Source: Flavobacteriales bacterium (GTDB lineage: Bacteria > Bacteroidota > Bacteroidia > Flavobacteriales_D > Sanyastnellaceae). Taken from it: a DNA stretch of 46,826 bases. Both the position numbers and the translations under genes were made by a program. Shown here in pieces: positions 14,688 through 22,614 of the stretch. Position 1 is the stretch's first letter. The number at the start of each line of letters is the position of its first letter. The notes under the pieces are model-generated. The model saw nothing but the letters and a program-made list of their open reading frames with translations, did no database searches and was not told the DNA's origin. The DNA lies in contig JAKMCX010000009.1 of assembly GCA_022428285.1 (NCBI GenBank), positions 1-46,826 of the forward strand. Direction: 5' to 3'.

Positions 14688-15432
14688 ACCAATCGCTCAA
14701 GATGCTGTTGAATTCCTCGGGGTGCTCCATCATGGGGGCATGGCCACATTGGTCGATCCAATGGAGGTCGGCATCTGGCAATAAAGCCTTGAACTCACCG
14801 GCCACCTCGGGTGGCGTAATGGTATCATTTCGACCCCAAATCAAGCAGGATGGCTGCTTCATGTGGGGCAGGTCTGCCGCCATGTTGTGCCGAATCGCAC
14901 TCTTGGCAATCGCCAGAATGCGCAGGACACGGCTGCGGTCATTGACTATGGCAAAGCACTCATCCACCAAATCGTCGGTGGCATGCGTGGGGTCATAAAA
15001 CGTCTCCCCCACTTTGTCGCGGATGAACTGCTTGTCTTCCCGCCTCGGAAAAGAACTGCCAAAGGCGTTCTCGTAAAGACCGCTGCTCGCCGTCAGCGAC
15101 AATGACAATACGCGGTCTGGATTGCGCTTGGTGTAGATGAGGCCTACATGTCCTCCGAGAGAATTCCCGAGCAGGTGGACTTTTTCTAAACCGAGGTGGT
15201 CGATGAAGCCTTCTACGTGCTTGCACAATGTCTTGGCACTGGTCGTGGCCAAGGGCAAGTCATAGAGCGGGAGCATGGGGATGATCACCCGCATCTTCCC
15301 TGCAAAGTGATTGAACAGGTGCTCGAAGTTGCTCAATGCGCCAAACAACCCGTGCAGCAAAATCAAGGGCGTGCCTTCAGTGGCGCTTTGCACGTAGCGA
15401 TAACGTCCGTCAGTGATGAGATTCTGCTCCAT
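14662..15432 (-). CDS. Alpha/beta hydrolase
   Basis: Starting at ATG 15432 (MEQNLITDGRY) gives 256 residues; an upstream start at 15489 would add a short unconserved leader. The oxyanion-hole segment is LLHGLFG (about 25-31). The nucleophile elbow is GNSLGG (Ser91), the acid is Asp203 in GRNDT, and the base is His231 in CGHAPM, which is a complete catalytic triad. The fold and triad are those of esterases/C-C hydrolases; the substrate is not predictable. It precedes engB with overlap and is transcribed away from mraZ. A hydrolase beside engB is common in Flavobacteriia. Confidence 0.88.
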   Translation of the reverse strand: MEQNLITDGRYRYVQSATEGTPLILLHGLFGALSNFEHLFNHFAGKMRVIIPMLPLYDLPLATTSAKTLCKHVEGFIDHLGLEKVHLLGNSLGGHVGLIYTKRNPDRVLSLSLTASSGLYENAFGSSFPRREDKQFIRDKVGETFYDPTHATDDLVDECFAIVNDRSRVLRILAIAKSAIRHNMAADLPHMKQPSCLIWGRNDTITPPEVAGEFKALLPDADLHWIDQCGHAPMMEHPEEFNSILSDWYERRGILS

Positions 15433-15549
15433 GGAATGGCCTATTCCTAATCCTACAAAGTAAGGCCCCCTTTGGTTCCTAACGTCCACATGATTTTACC
15501 GAGAATAAAAGCGCCTGTGTGAACAAGCACAGCCCCCTCCCATCCATTC

Positions 15550-15593
15550 TTCCATCAACACCCCATCAACACCCCACAATTCCCCACTTCCCA
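15550..15593 (-). promoter_or_regulatory. Reverse-oriented TGGGG repeat array
   Basis: Read on the minus strand this is TGGGA (15593-15589), TGGGG (15586-15582), TGGGG (15576-15572), TGGGG (15565-15561) and TGGAA (15554-15550). Gaps are 2, 5, 6 and 6 nt. The central pair has the 5-nt gap typical of MraZ boxes; the others are one base off or closer. Part of it is a perfect 11-bp tandem repeat (ATCAACACCCC twice, 15554-15575), so simple duplication is an alternative explanation. If functional it could place the hydrolase-engB transcript under MraZ control. Confidence 0.35.
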
Positions 15594-15658
15594 AAGCCCG
15601 GCCAAATACAGCTCATGAGTCGCTGTATATCAGCTATATAGAGCCATTGTTGAAAAAG

Positions 15659-15687
15659 TTGCCCATTCACAGTGGTCAGTAAATTTT
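15659..15687 (+). promoter_or_regulatory. Candidate Bacteroidota promoter for mraZ
   Basis: TTG at 15659-15661 and TAAATTTT at 15680-15687 are separated by 18 nt. This is close to the Bacteroidota -33 TTG / -7 TAnnTTTG pattern, with one mismatch in the -7 element. Transcription from here would begin just upstream of the MraZ boxes. Confidence 0.4.
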
Positions 15688-15705
15688 CCACATTGTGTCA
15701 GATTG

Positions 15706-15730
15706 TGGGAGCCAGTGGGGAATCGTGGGA
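15706..15730 (+). promoter_or_regulatory. MraZ-box operator (three TGGGN repeats)
   Basis: TGGGA (15706-15710), TGGGG (15716-15720) and TGGGA (15726-15730) form a direct array with exactly 5-nt spacers, hence a 10-bp period. MraZ is known in other bacteria to bind such TGGGN-N5 repeats in front of its own gene. The array ends 41 nt before the mraZ ATG and lies between two candidate promoter elements. Repression of the cluster by MraZ is inferred. Confidence 0.8.
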
Positions 15731-15739
15731 TAAACCGGC

Positions 15740-15747
15740 TACTTTTG
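15740..15747 (+). promoter_or_regulatory. Perfect TAnnTTTG -7 element before mraZ
   Basis: TACTTTTG matches the Bacteroidota -7 consensus exactly and would give a leader of about 20 nt before the ATG at 15772. No TTG is present at the expected -33 spacing; that position falls inside the MraZ boxes. Either this promoter relies on another factor, or the upstream candidate is the true one. Confidence 0.4.
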
Positions 15748-15771
15748 GATGGGCAAGACGCCCACAGAACC

Positions 15772-16275
15772 ATGCTCAACCTCCTCGGGGAATACCACTG
15801 CCGGATCGACGCCAAAGGGCGCGTCAGCTTTCCGGCCAAGCTGCGCAAGCAGTTGGACCGCGTGCTGCACGACGGTTTGGTGGTCAACCGCGACATCTTC
15901 GAGGGTTGCTTGGTCCTTTACCCTAAGCCCGAGTGGGACAAGGTCAACGCCGAGATGGGCCAGCTCAGCCGTTACGATCGCCAGCACCAACTCTTCCAAC
16001 GGAAATTCATGAAGGGGGCCACCCTCGTGGAATTGGATGGGTCTGGCCGCATGTTGTTGCCCAGCGCATTGCTGGGACACGCTGGACTGGAAGCCGGCAA
16101 AGCAGGCGACTGCGTGGTGACCGGTCTCGGCGAGAAGATCGAGGTATGGGCCAAGGACCGCTTCGAAAACCAAGTGCTCGGAGACGACGAAGACTTTGAC
16201 TTCGGCGCCTTGGCAGAGCGCGTGCGTCAGGACATCGAGCCTGGCACCAACCCCAACGATTCCAGCCGCAACTGA
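15772..16275 (+). CDS. mraZ: Transcriptional regulator / division-cluster protein MraZ
   Basis: 167 residues from ATG 15772; a longer GTG-initiated frame from 15703 would run through the operator and is rejected. Two SpoVT/AbrB-like half-domains are visible. The first has CRIDAKGRVSFPAKLR (10-25) and the second VELDGSGRMLLPSAL (86-100), both with the DxxGR signature. MraZ forms a ring-shaped oligomer that binds TGGGN direct repeats upstream of its own gene; three such repeats are present here. The stop overlaps the rsmH start by one base (TGATG). A charged C-terminal tail (about 135-167) extends beyond the core. Confidence 0.95.
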   Translation: MLNLLGEYHCRIDAKGRVSFPAKLRKQLDRVLHDGLVVNRDIFEGCLVLYPKPEWDKVNAEMGQLSRYDRQHQLFQRKFMKGATLVELDGSGRMLLPSALLGHAGLEAGKAGDCVVTGLGEKIEVWAKDRFENQVLGDDEDFDFGALAERVRQDIEPGTNPNDSSRN

Positions 16276-17201
16276 TGTCCACGACCTACCACGTTCCCGT
16301 GCTGTTTGACGCCGCCCTCGAAGGGCTCGACCTGCAGCCCGCTGGAACTTACGTGGACTGCACTTTTGGCGGAGGCGGACACAGCCGTGGCATCCTCGAA
16401 GCACTCGGCCCAGATGGGCGCCTGTTTGGCTTTGATTGCGATCCAGATGCAGAGCCCAATGTCCCCGATGACAGCCGGTTCACACTGATCCCAGAGAACT
16501 TCAGGTTTGCCGCCAATTTCTTGCGCCTGCACGGCGTGCAACAAGTGGACGGCATCCTCGCCGACCTGGGCGTGAGCTCGCACCAATTCGATGCCGCAGA
16601 ACGCGGCTTCAGCATCCGCGGCGATGGCGCCTTGGACATGCGCATGGATCCCCGCCTGCCCGAAGGCGCCGACGACCTCATCCAACGCATGAGCGAACAG
16701 GAGCTCACCACACTGCTCCGGCAATACGGCGAACTCTCCCAAGCCCACCGCGCCGCAAGGGCCCTCCGAAAGGCCATCGAAGAAGATGGCGCCGAAGGCA
16801 TTGCATCCACTGGCCGGCTACAGAGCATCCTGGCTCCATTGGCACCACCACAGAAGCGCAACCAATACCTCGCTCAAGCCTTTCAAGCGCTGCGCATTGC
16901 GGTCAACGACGAACTCGGCGCCCTTTCGGACCTGCTCAAGTCCAGCCTCCAATTGCTCAAGCCCAGTGGAAGACTGGTGGTCATCAGCTACCACAGCTTG
17001 GAAGACCGCATGGTCAAGCGCTTCATGCGGGCCGGAAACATGGAAGGGGAAATCAACAAGGATTTCCACGGCCGCTCCCTGGCTCCTTTCGACAAGGTCA
17101 CCGGCAAGGCCATTGTGGCCGACGCCGAAGAAATGGAACGGAACCCCCGGTCCCGCAGCGCGCGCATGCGCATTGCGGCCCGCAACACCCTCGCCGCATG
17201 A
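16275..17201 (+). CDS. rsmH: 16S rRNA (cytosine1402-N4)-methyltransferase
   Basis: 308 residues, typical for RsmH (MraW). The enzyme N4-methylates C1402 in the 16S rRNA P-site using SAM. Motifs: HVPVLFDAALEGL (6-18), the SAM loop VDCTFGGGGHSRGI (27-40), DGILADLGVSSHQFD, the following RGFSIRGDGALDMRMD, and near the end VVISYHSLEDRMVKRF with RNPRSRSARMR. All are diagnostic. The stop overlaps the ftsL-like start as ATGA. Confidence 0.97.
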   Translation: MSTTYHVPVLFDAALEGLDLQPAGTYVDCTFGGGGHSRGILEALGPDGRLFGFDCDPDAEPNVPDDSRFTLIPENFRFAANFLRLHGVQQVDGILADLGVSSHQFDAAERGFSIRGDGALDMRMDPRLPEGADDLIQRMSEQELTTLLRQYGELSQAHRAARALRKAIEEDGAEGIASTGRLQSILAPLAPPQKRNQYLAQAFQALRIAVNDELGALSDLLKSSLQLLKPSGRLVVISYHSLEDRMVKRFMRAGNMEGEINKDFHGRSLAPFDKVTGKAIVADAEEMERNPRSRSARMRIAARNTLAA

Positions 17202-17740
17202 CCCGCCGTTCTTCCCGTTCCTCCTCCAACAGCCGGAAGGGCAACCGCCCGCTGTCTGCCGCAGAAAGGCTCGCGCGCAACATTGCGCAGGAGAACCGAA
17301 GTGAGCGCCCAAAGTCTGCCCGCCGCAAATCGGGCCACGCCAAGCCCCTTGAACCCGCAGGGCCCCGCGCCACTCCAAAGACCAAAAAACCCTCGCGCGT
17401 CCGTCAAAGGGTGGCCCGTGCCATCGCGCCTGTTCGCCAATCCCTGGCAGGAGAATGGCTCGGTGGACCAGAAGTGACGCGCCATCTGCCTTTTTTCGCA
17501 TTCATCGTGGCCCTCATCTTGGGCTACACCTACCTCGAGTACCAATACGAGTACGACGAGCGCGCCATCAAAGAAGGCCGCAAAGAGCTGCGCGATCTGC
17601 GGCACCACGAACAAAGCCTCCGCGGACGCTTTGAATCTCAACTTCAGCGGAGCCGCCTCGACGAGGACATGGCCAACGTAGGATTGACCGCTCCATCGGC
17701 ACCCCCTACCTCACTGCCGGCAAACTCCACCGCACCATGA
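17198..17740 (+). CDS. ftsL: FtsL-like division protein with basic N-terminal extension
   Basis: 180 residues, in the ftsL position between rsmH and ftsI. It is a bitopic protein with one transmembrane helix at about 97-113 (LPFFAFIVALILGYTYL). A short periplasmic coiled-coil-like helix follows (DERAIKEGRKELRDLRHHEQ...). Sequence similarity between FtsL proteins is low, so the call rests on topology and position. The cytoplasmic part is long (about 95 residues) and very rich in Arg/Lys/Ser, compared with a short tail in most FtsL proteins. FtsL forms a complex with FtsQ/FtsB and activates FtsW/FtsI. The frame is kept by ATGA overlaps at both ends. Confidence 0.8.
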   Translation: MTRRSSRSSSNSRKGNRPLSAAERLARNIAQENRSERPKSARRKSGHAKPLEPAGPRATPKTKKPSRVRQRVARAIAPVRQSLAGEWLGGPEVTRHLPFFAFIVALILGYTYLEYQYEYDERAIKEGRKELRDLRHHEQSLRGRFESQLQRSRLDEDMANVGLTAPSAPPTSLPANSTAP

Positions 17741-19875
17741 AGAGCGCACAACACATTGCGACGCGGGCGTGGGTGCTCTTCGGGTTGTTCGCCCTCTGTG
17801 GCGTCACGATTCTATTGAGGATCGTGTTGATCCAGCTCGACCCGAGCCACGAGGACATGAGCGCCATGCTCCCTCAGGTGCGCACCATTGAACCAGAGCG
17901 CGGCCGCATCCTGTCGGCCGATGGACACCTGCTCGCGGCTTCCGTGCCCCGTTTCGACCTGCACTGGGACCCGTCTGTCATCGACACAGAAAAGGAAATC
18001 CAAGAATTCCTCAATGCCCTGCCCGCATTGGCCGAGGCCCTGGCCAAGGAGTTCGGGAACAAGAGTGCCCAAGGCTGGCGCAACTACCTCGTCGATGCCC
18101 ACCGCTCCGGCAAAAGCCGGTACGTCGCCATTGCCCGCAACATCGCTTGGGACCGGCGCCAATCCGTGCAGTCCTTTCCCTGGATTGGCGACATGTCCCG
18201 CAACCGGTCTGGGTTCATGTTTTCCGAGAAGCCGCGCCGCGACAAGCCCTTTTCGCCACTGGCCAACCGCACCATCGGACTTCACCGTCCGAATGGCGGC
18301 AGCGTGGGCATTGAGGCCGCCTTTGATGAAGCCCTTTCGGGCAAATCTGGACAGCGCCTGATGCGCAGGATCCACGGCAACTACTGGATTCCCGCCACCG
18401 ACGACTTCATTCAAGTACCAGAAATGGGGCGTGACGTGCGCACCACCATCGACCTGCGCACCCAAGATGTGGCCACCGACGCCCTCCGTGCACAATTGGA
18501 CCACCATGCTGCCGAATGGGGATGCGCTGTGGTGATGGAGGTCCAAACAGGCCATGTCGTGGCCATCGCCAACCTCGTCCGCGATCCCGAGACTGGACGA
18601 TGCTCGGAGTCCTACAACCATGCCATTGGCACGGCCGTAGAGCCGGGATCCACCTTCAAGTTGGCCAGCGTCATGGCGCTCTTGGAGTCCGGCAAAATGT
18701 CGGCCACGGACACCCTCTTCACGGGCGATGGCTCCTTCCGGCCCGCGCAAGGGTGCTCCAAGATGACCGACACCAGCGAGCCCGACGGCGGCTATGGTCC
18801 ACTGCGGTTGGAAGAGGTGTTTGAGCGCAGCTCCAACGTCGGTACCGCAAAGGCCGTGCAACAGGTGTTTGGAGACAACCCCCAAGCATGGCTCGACGCC
18901 CTGGCCGACATCGGCTTGGGACAGCCCCTCGGCATCAGCTTGGCCGGTGAAGGCCAGCCTCAAATGCACGCCTCCACGACCGAAAAATCATGGAGCGCAT
19001 GCTCGCTCACCTCCATGTCGATTGGCTATGAGGTTGCGATGACTCCACTCCAAACTGCGGCTTTTTACAACACCATCGCTGCAGACGGGCGGCTGATCCG
19101 CCCCCGTTTTGCAGACGCCTTGCTCGACGGAGACGAGGTCACTGCAACCTTCTCCAAAGAGGTCATTTCCGAGCGGATCGCCAGCCGCACCACCATCACA
19201 GCATTGCAATCCATGATGGAAAGGGTCTGTGCACCTGGAGGCCACGGCACCGCAGAGGATGTTTTCGATGACCGGCCATACCGCGTCGCGGGCAAGACAG
19301 GAACAGCAAGGGCAACGGTCCCCGGAGGCGGTTACCAGGGACACCGCGCCTCCTTTGCAGGATATTTCCCCGCCGAAAAGCCGGCCTTCACCATTGCAGT
19401 GGTCGTCCAACGGCCCACTGAACACGGGTATTACGGCGGCGTTGTGGCAGCACCTGTCTTCCGCGCCATCGCCGATCACCTTCACGGCACGCGCCCCGAC
19501 TTGGTCGAAATGGAATCGGGTTTGTTGGCAGAGACGCCCCGTCTTCCCGTCTCCATGAATGGGTCGGCCAACACACTCACATCGCTCTACGAAACACTGG
19601 GCCTTCCCTTTGAGATTGACACCACCGAAAACGGAGAGACCCCCGCCTATGTCGCCGCATCCACAGGAGACGGCTTGGTCACCCTGACGGCGCGAACTGT
19701 CAGCGAATCCAGCATCCCCGATGTGCGGGGCATGTCGCTTCGGGACGCCGTCCGCCTGCTTGAAACAAGGGGCATGCACGTGGACATCAATGGCCGGGGC
19801 ACGGTGCGCCGTCAAAGCATTGCTCCGGGAACAGCGCCCCGCCAAGGCCAAACCATTCTGCTCGAACTGTCATGA
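17737..19875 (+). CDS. ftsI: Septal peptidoglycan transpeptidase FtsI (PBP3) with PASTA domain
   Basis: 712 residues, class B penicillin-binding protein. A membrane anchor (about 13-33) is followed by the pedestal domain, starting IEPERGRILSADG. The transpeptidase motifs are SxxK at Ser305-Lys308 (EPGSTFK), SxN at 365-367 (RSSN) and KTGT at 520-523. A single PASTA-like domain closes the protein (about 655-712, IPDVRGMSLRDAV...). FtsI cross-links septal peptidoglycan together with FtsW and is the target of beta-lactams. It overlaps both ftsL and murE by 4 nt. Confidence 0.96.
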   Translation: MKSAQHIATRAWVLFGLFALCGVTILLRIVLIQLDPSHEDMSAMLPQVRTIEPERGRILSADGHLLAASVPRFDLHWDPSVIDTEKEIQEFLNALPALAEALAKEFGNKSAQGWRNYLVDAHRSGKSRYVAIARNIAWDRRQSVQSFPWIGDMSRNRSGFMFSEKPRRDKPFSPLANRTIGLHRPNGGSVGIEAAFDEALSGKSGQRLMRRIHGNYWIPATDDFIQVPEMGRDVRTTIDLRTQDVATDALRAQLDHHAAEWGCAVVMEVQTGHVVAIANLVRDPETGRCSESYNHAIGTAVEPGSTFKLASVMALLESGKMSATDTLFTGDGSFRPAQGCSKMTDTSEPDGGYGPLRLEEVFERSSNVGTAKAVQQVFGDNPQAWLDALADIGLGQPLGISLAGEGQPQMHASTTEKSWSACSLTSMSIGYEVAMTPLQTAAFYNTIAADGRLIRPRFADALLDGDEVTATFSKEVISERIASRTTITALQSMMERVCAPGGHGTAEDVFDDRPYRVAGKTGTARATVPGGGYQGHRASFAGYFPAEKPAFTIAVVVQRPTEHGYYGGVVAAPVFRAIADHLHGTRPDLVEMESGLLAETPRLPVSMNGSANTLTSLYETLGLPFEIDTTENGETPAYVAASTGDGLVTLTARTVSESSIPDVRGMSLRDAVRLLETRGMHVDINGRGTVRRQSIAPGTAPRQGQTILLELS

Positions 19876-21365
19876 AGCTGTTGAAGGACATCTTGTACGG
19901 AACGCGCATCACAGAAGTGGTGGGCTCTACCCATGTTGCCATCGAATCCGTAGTGGCCGACAGCCGGCAGGTCAAACCCTTTGGCTGCTTTGTGGCCATC
20001 TCTGGAACTGCCGTTGACGGCCATGAGCACATACCCGGTGCTGCCCGCGCAGGCGCTGCGGCCATTGTTTGCGAACGCCTTCCAGAAGAAGGAGACCGCA
20101 AAGAGCATGTGGTCTATGTGCAGGTCGAGGATACCCGCGCTGCACTGGGCCACATCGCTGCGAACTTCCACGACAATCCCGGAGAGCGGCTCAAGGTCAT
20201 CGCCATTACCGGCACCAATGGCAAGACCACAGTGGCCACACTGCTGCACCGCCTTGCACGGATGTTTGACCGCAAGGCTGGACTGGTCAGCACCGTGGAA
20301 AACCGCATTGTAGACAAGGTGGTTCCCGCCACCCACACCACACCGGATCCCGTAGGGCTGCAACGGCTCTTCGCCGACATGCTCGATGCCGGCTGCACCC
20401 ATTGTTTCATGGAAGCCAGCTCGCACGCCCTTCACCAACACCGCCTCGCAGGCACGCCCATTGCAGGCGCTGTGTTCACCAACATCACACACGACCACCT
20501 CGATTACCACGGTGATTTCAACGGCTACATCGCCGCCAAGAAATCCCTGTTCGACGGACTCACCCCTGCGGCTTTTGCCCTGACCAACGCCGATGCCCGG
20601 CACCATGAGACCATGGTCGCTGGCACGAGAGGGCGCGTGGTGACTTACGGCACCCAACAGGTGGCCGACCACAAATCAAGGATCATCGAGAACGGATGGG
20701 GTGGACTCCAACTGCACATCGATGGCCAAGACCTGTACACCCGACTGATTGGGGACTTCAATGCATCCAACCTCACCGCTGTGTACGCCGTGGCACGCGA
20801 ATTGGGGTGGGACATGATGGAGACCCTGACCCACCTCTCCTTGCTGAATGCGCCCGATGGCCGGATGCAGCAAATCCAATCCAAAGACGGCAGTGTGCAC
20901 GCCATCGTCGACTACGCGCACACACCAGACGCCCTGCGCAAAGTCTTGGAAACCCTGAACGCCGTGCGCCAATCCGGTTCCGCCGCAGGCGCCACAGGCC
21001 AAGAATCACGCATCCTCTGCGTTGTGGGCTGCGGGGGTGACCGCGACCGCACCAAGCGTCCCGTCATGGCGCAAGTGGCGGCCGACCTCGCCGATCTGGT
21101 CATCCTGACCTCCGACAATCCACGCGGCGAAGATCCTGCGTCCATCATCGCCGAAATGCGCAACGGGCTGGATCCGATTCAAGCGCGCAAAGTGACGGCC
21201 AACCAAGACCGAGAAGAAGCCATTCGTTCGGCCTGCATCCAAGCGCGTCCAGGCGACGTGGTGCTCGTTGCAGGGAAAGGACACGAGAAGTACCAAGAAA
21301 TCCAAGGTGAAAAGCAGCCCTTCGACGATGTCGCCGTGCTCACCGCATCACTCATGACCCACTAA
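19872..21365 (+). CDS. murE: UDP-MurNAc-tripeptide synthetase MurE
   Basis: 497 residues. MurE adds the third stem-peptide residue to UDP-MurNAc-L-Ala-D-Glu in an ATP-dependent cytoplasmic step. The P-loop ITGTNGKTT is at 112-120, followed by the TVENRI, HTTPDP and FMEASSHAL elements. DNPRGEDP (415-422) carries the Asp-Asn-Pro-Arg signature that goes with meso-diaminopimelate as the added residue; enzymes using L-Lys differ there. The peptidoglycan is therefore predicted to be of the mDAP type. The start overlaps ftsI. Confidence 0.97.
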   Translation: MKLLKDILYGTRITEVVGSTHVAIESVVADSRQVKPFGCFVAISGTAVDGHEHIPGAARAGAAAIVCERLPEEGDRKEHVVYVQVEDTRAALGHIAANFHDNPGERLKVIAITGTNGKTTVATLLHRLARMFDRKAGLVSTVENRIVDKVVPATHTTPDPVGLQRLFADMLDAGCTHCFMEASSHALHQHRLAGTPIAGAVFTNITHDHLDYHGDFNGYIAAKKSLFDGLTPAAFALTNADARHHETMVAGTRGRVVTYGTQQVADHKSRIIENGWGGLQLHIDGQDLYTRLIGDFNASNLTAVYAVARELGWDMMETLTHLSLLNAPDGRMQQIQSKDGSVHAIVDYAHTPDALRKVLETLNAVRQSGSAAGATGQESRILCVVGCGGDRDRTKRPVMAQVAADLADLVILTSDNPRGEDPASIIAEMRNGLDPIQARKVTANQDREEAIRSACIQARPGDVVLVAGKGHEKYQEIQGEKQPFDDVAVLTASLMTH

Positions 21366-21375
21366 ATCCGAGACG

Positions 21376-22614
21376 ATGCTGTACCACCTGTTCGATCAAC
21401 TCCACCAGATTTCCGACATCCCCGGTGCCGGTCTGTTCCAATACATCTCGTTTCGGGCAGCTGCCGCAGCGCTCATTTCCTTGCTGGTCTCCATTGGAAT
21501 TGGCCGCCGGATCATCGAGTGGCTGCAGCTGAAGCAGGTGGGCGAGATCGTGCGTGACCTCGGTTTGGAGGGGCAAATGCAGAAGCAGGGCACACCCACC
21601 ATGGGGGGCATCATCATCCTGAGCGCCATCCTCATCCCCACGCTGCTGCTGGCCGACTTGACCAATGTGTACATCCAATGCATGCTCTTGGTCACCATCC
21701 TGCTGGGCGGCATAGGTTTCATCGATGACTACATCAAGGTTTTCAAGAAAAACAAGGAAGGCCTCGCAGGAAAGTTCAAGGTCATTGGCCAAATCGCAGC
21801 CAGCCTGCTCGTGGCGTCAATGCTGTTCTGGAACCCGCAAGTCCGGGTCAAGGAATTGGCGCCTGCCAACAGCACCGAAGCCATCGCCCAGCAATTGGAA
21901 GACACCGATGGAGACGGATGGGTGCGCGTGGAACACCGCTCCCAAAAGACCACCATACCCTTTGTAAAGGACAACGAGTTCGACTACGCCAAGCTCACCG
22001 AATGGGCCACAGACAGCCCCTGGGCACAGTTCGCGGTATTTGCCCTCATCGTGACCTTCATCGTGACAGCCGTCTCCAATGGCGCCAACCTCACCGACGG
22101 CATGGATGGACTCGCCACCGGGACCAGCGCCATCATCGGCATGACCCTGGCCATTCTGGCTTACGTCTCGGGCAACGCCGTTTTCTCTGATTACCTCAAC
22201 GTGCTCTTCATTCCGGACTCGGGTGAGCTCGTGGTCTTCATCTCTGCCTTTGTCGGCGCCTGCATCGGGTTTTTGTGGTACAACGCCTATCCGGCTCAGG
22301 TCTTTATGGGAGACACCGGCAGCCTGGCACTTGGCGGCATCATCGCCACGTTTGCCATCGCCATCCGAAAGGAACTGCTCATCCCTGTTTTGTGCGGGAT
22401 TTTCCTGATCGAAAACCTGAGCGTGGTGATCCAAGTCGCTTGGTTCCGACACACCAAAAAGAAGTATGGCGAAGGCCGGCGCGTTTTCAGAATGTCGCCC
22501 CTGCACCACCACTACCAAAAGGCAGGAATGCCCGAAAGCAAGATCACCGCTCGGTTCTGGATCGTTGGCATCCTGCTGGCCGTCATCACCATTGTCACCC
22601 TCAAGGTCCGTTGA
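21376..22614 (+). CDS. mraY: Phospho-MurNAc-pentapeptide transferase MraY
   Basis: 412 residues, polytopic. MraY transfers phospho-MurNAc-pentapeptide to undecaprenyl phosphate, giving lipid I at the inner face of the membrane. Signatures are GTPTMGG (72-78), the Asp pair in GFIDDYIK (114-121), NLTDGMDGL (238-246) and [11 protein letters not shown]. The HHHYQK motif is near the C-terminus. A hydrophilic segment at about 153-217 ([10 protein letters not shown]... to ...DSPWAQ) interrupts the usual membrane core; comparable insertions occur in other Bacteroidota MraY. It starts 10 nt after murE and its TGA overlaps the murD ATG. Confidence 0.97.
   Translation: MLYHLFDQLHQISDIPGAGLFQYISFRAAAAALISLLVSIGIGRRIIEWLQLKQVGEIVRDLGLEGQMQKQGTPTMGGIIILSAILIPTLLLADLTNVYIQCMLLVTILLGGIGFIDDYIKVFKKNKEGLAGKFKVIGQIAASLLVASMLFWNPQVRVKELAPANSTEAIAQQLEDTDGDGWVRVEHRSQKTTIPFVKDNEFDYAKLTEWATDSPWAQFAVFALIVTFIVTAVSNGANLTDGMDGLATGTSAIIGMTLAILAYVSGNAVFSDYLNVLFIPDSGELVVFISAFVGACIGFLWYNAYPAQVFMGDTGSLALGGIIATFAIAIRKELLIPVLCGIFLIENLSVVIQVAWFRHTKKKYGEGRRVFRMSPLHHHYQKAGMPESKITARFWIVGILLAVITIVTLKVR

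Larger units (their letters stand above)
15433..15771. other. 339-bp divergent intergenic region between hydrolase and mraZ
   Basis: This gap separates the leftward hydrolase-engB pair from the rightward mraZ-to-ftsZ cluster. It holds a CCCCA-rich stretch (15538-15593), an AT-rich segment with TATATCAGCTATATAG (about 15625-15640), one possible Bacteroidota promoter (15659-15687), a triple MraZ-box array (15706-15730) and a perfect TAnnTTTG element (15740-15747). No convincing small gene was seen. Confidence 0.8.

Noticed and set aside
15703-15771. GTG-initiated longer mraZ
   Set aside because: It would translate through the MraZ boxes and the -7 element; MraZ family N-termini match the ATG at 15772.
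22275-22613. Upstream extension of the murD frame
   Set aside because: It runs inside mraY and shows no MurD similarity; the ATG at 22614 coincides with the mraY stop and the canonical MurD N-terminus.
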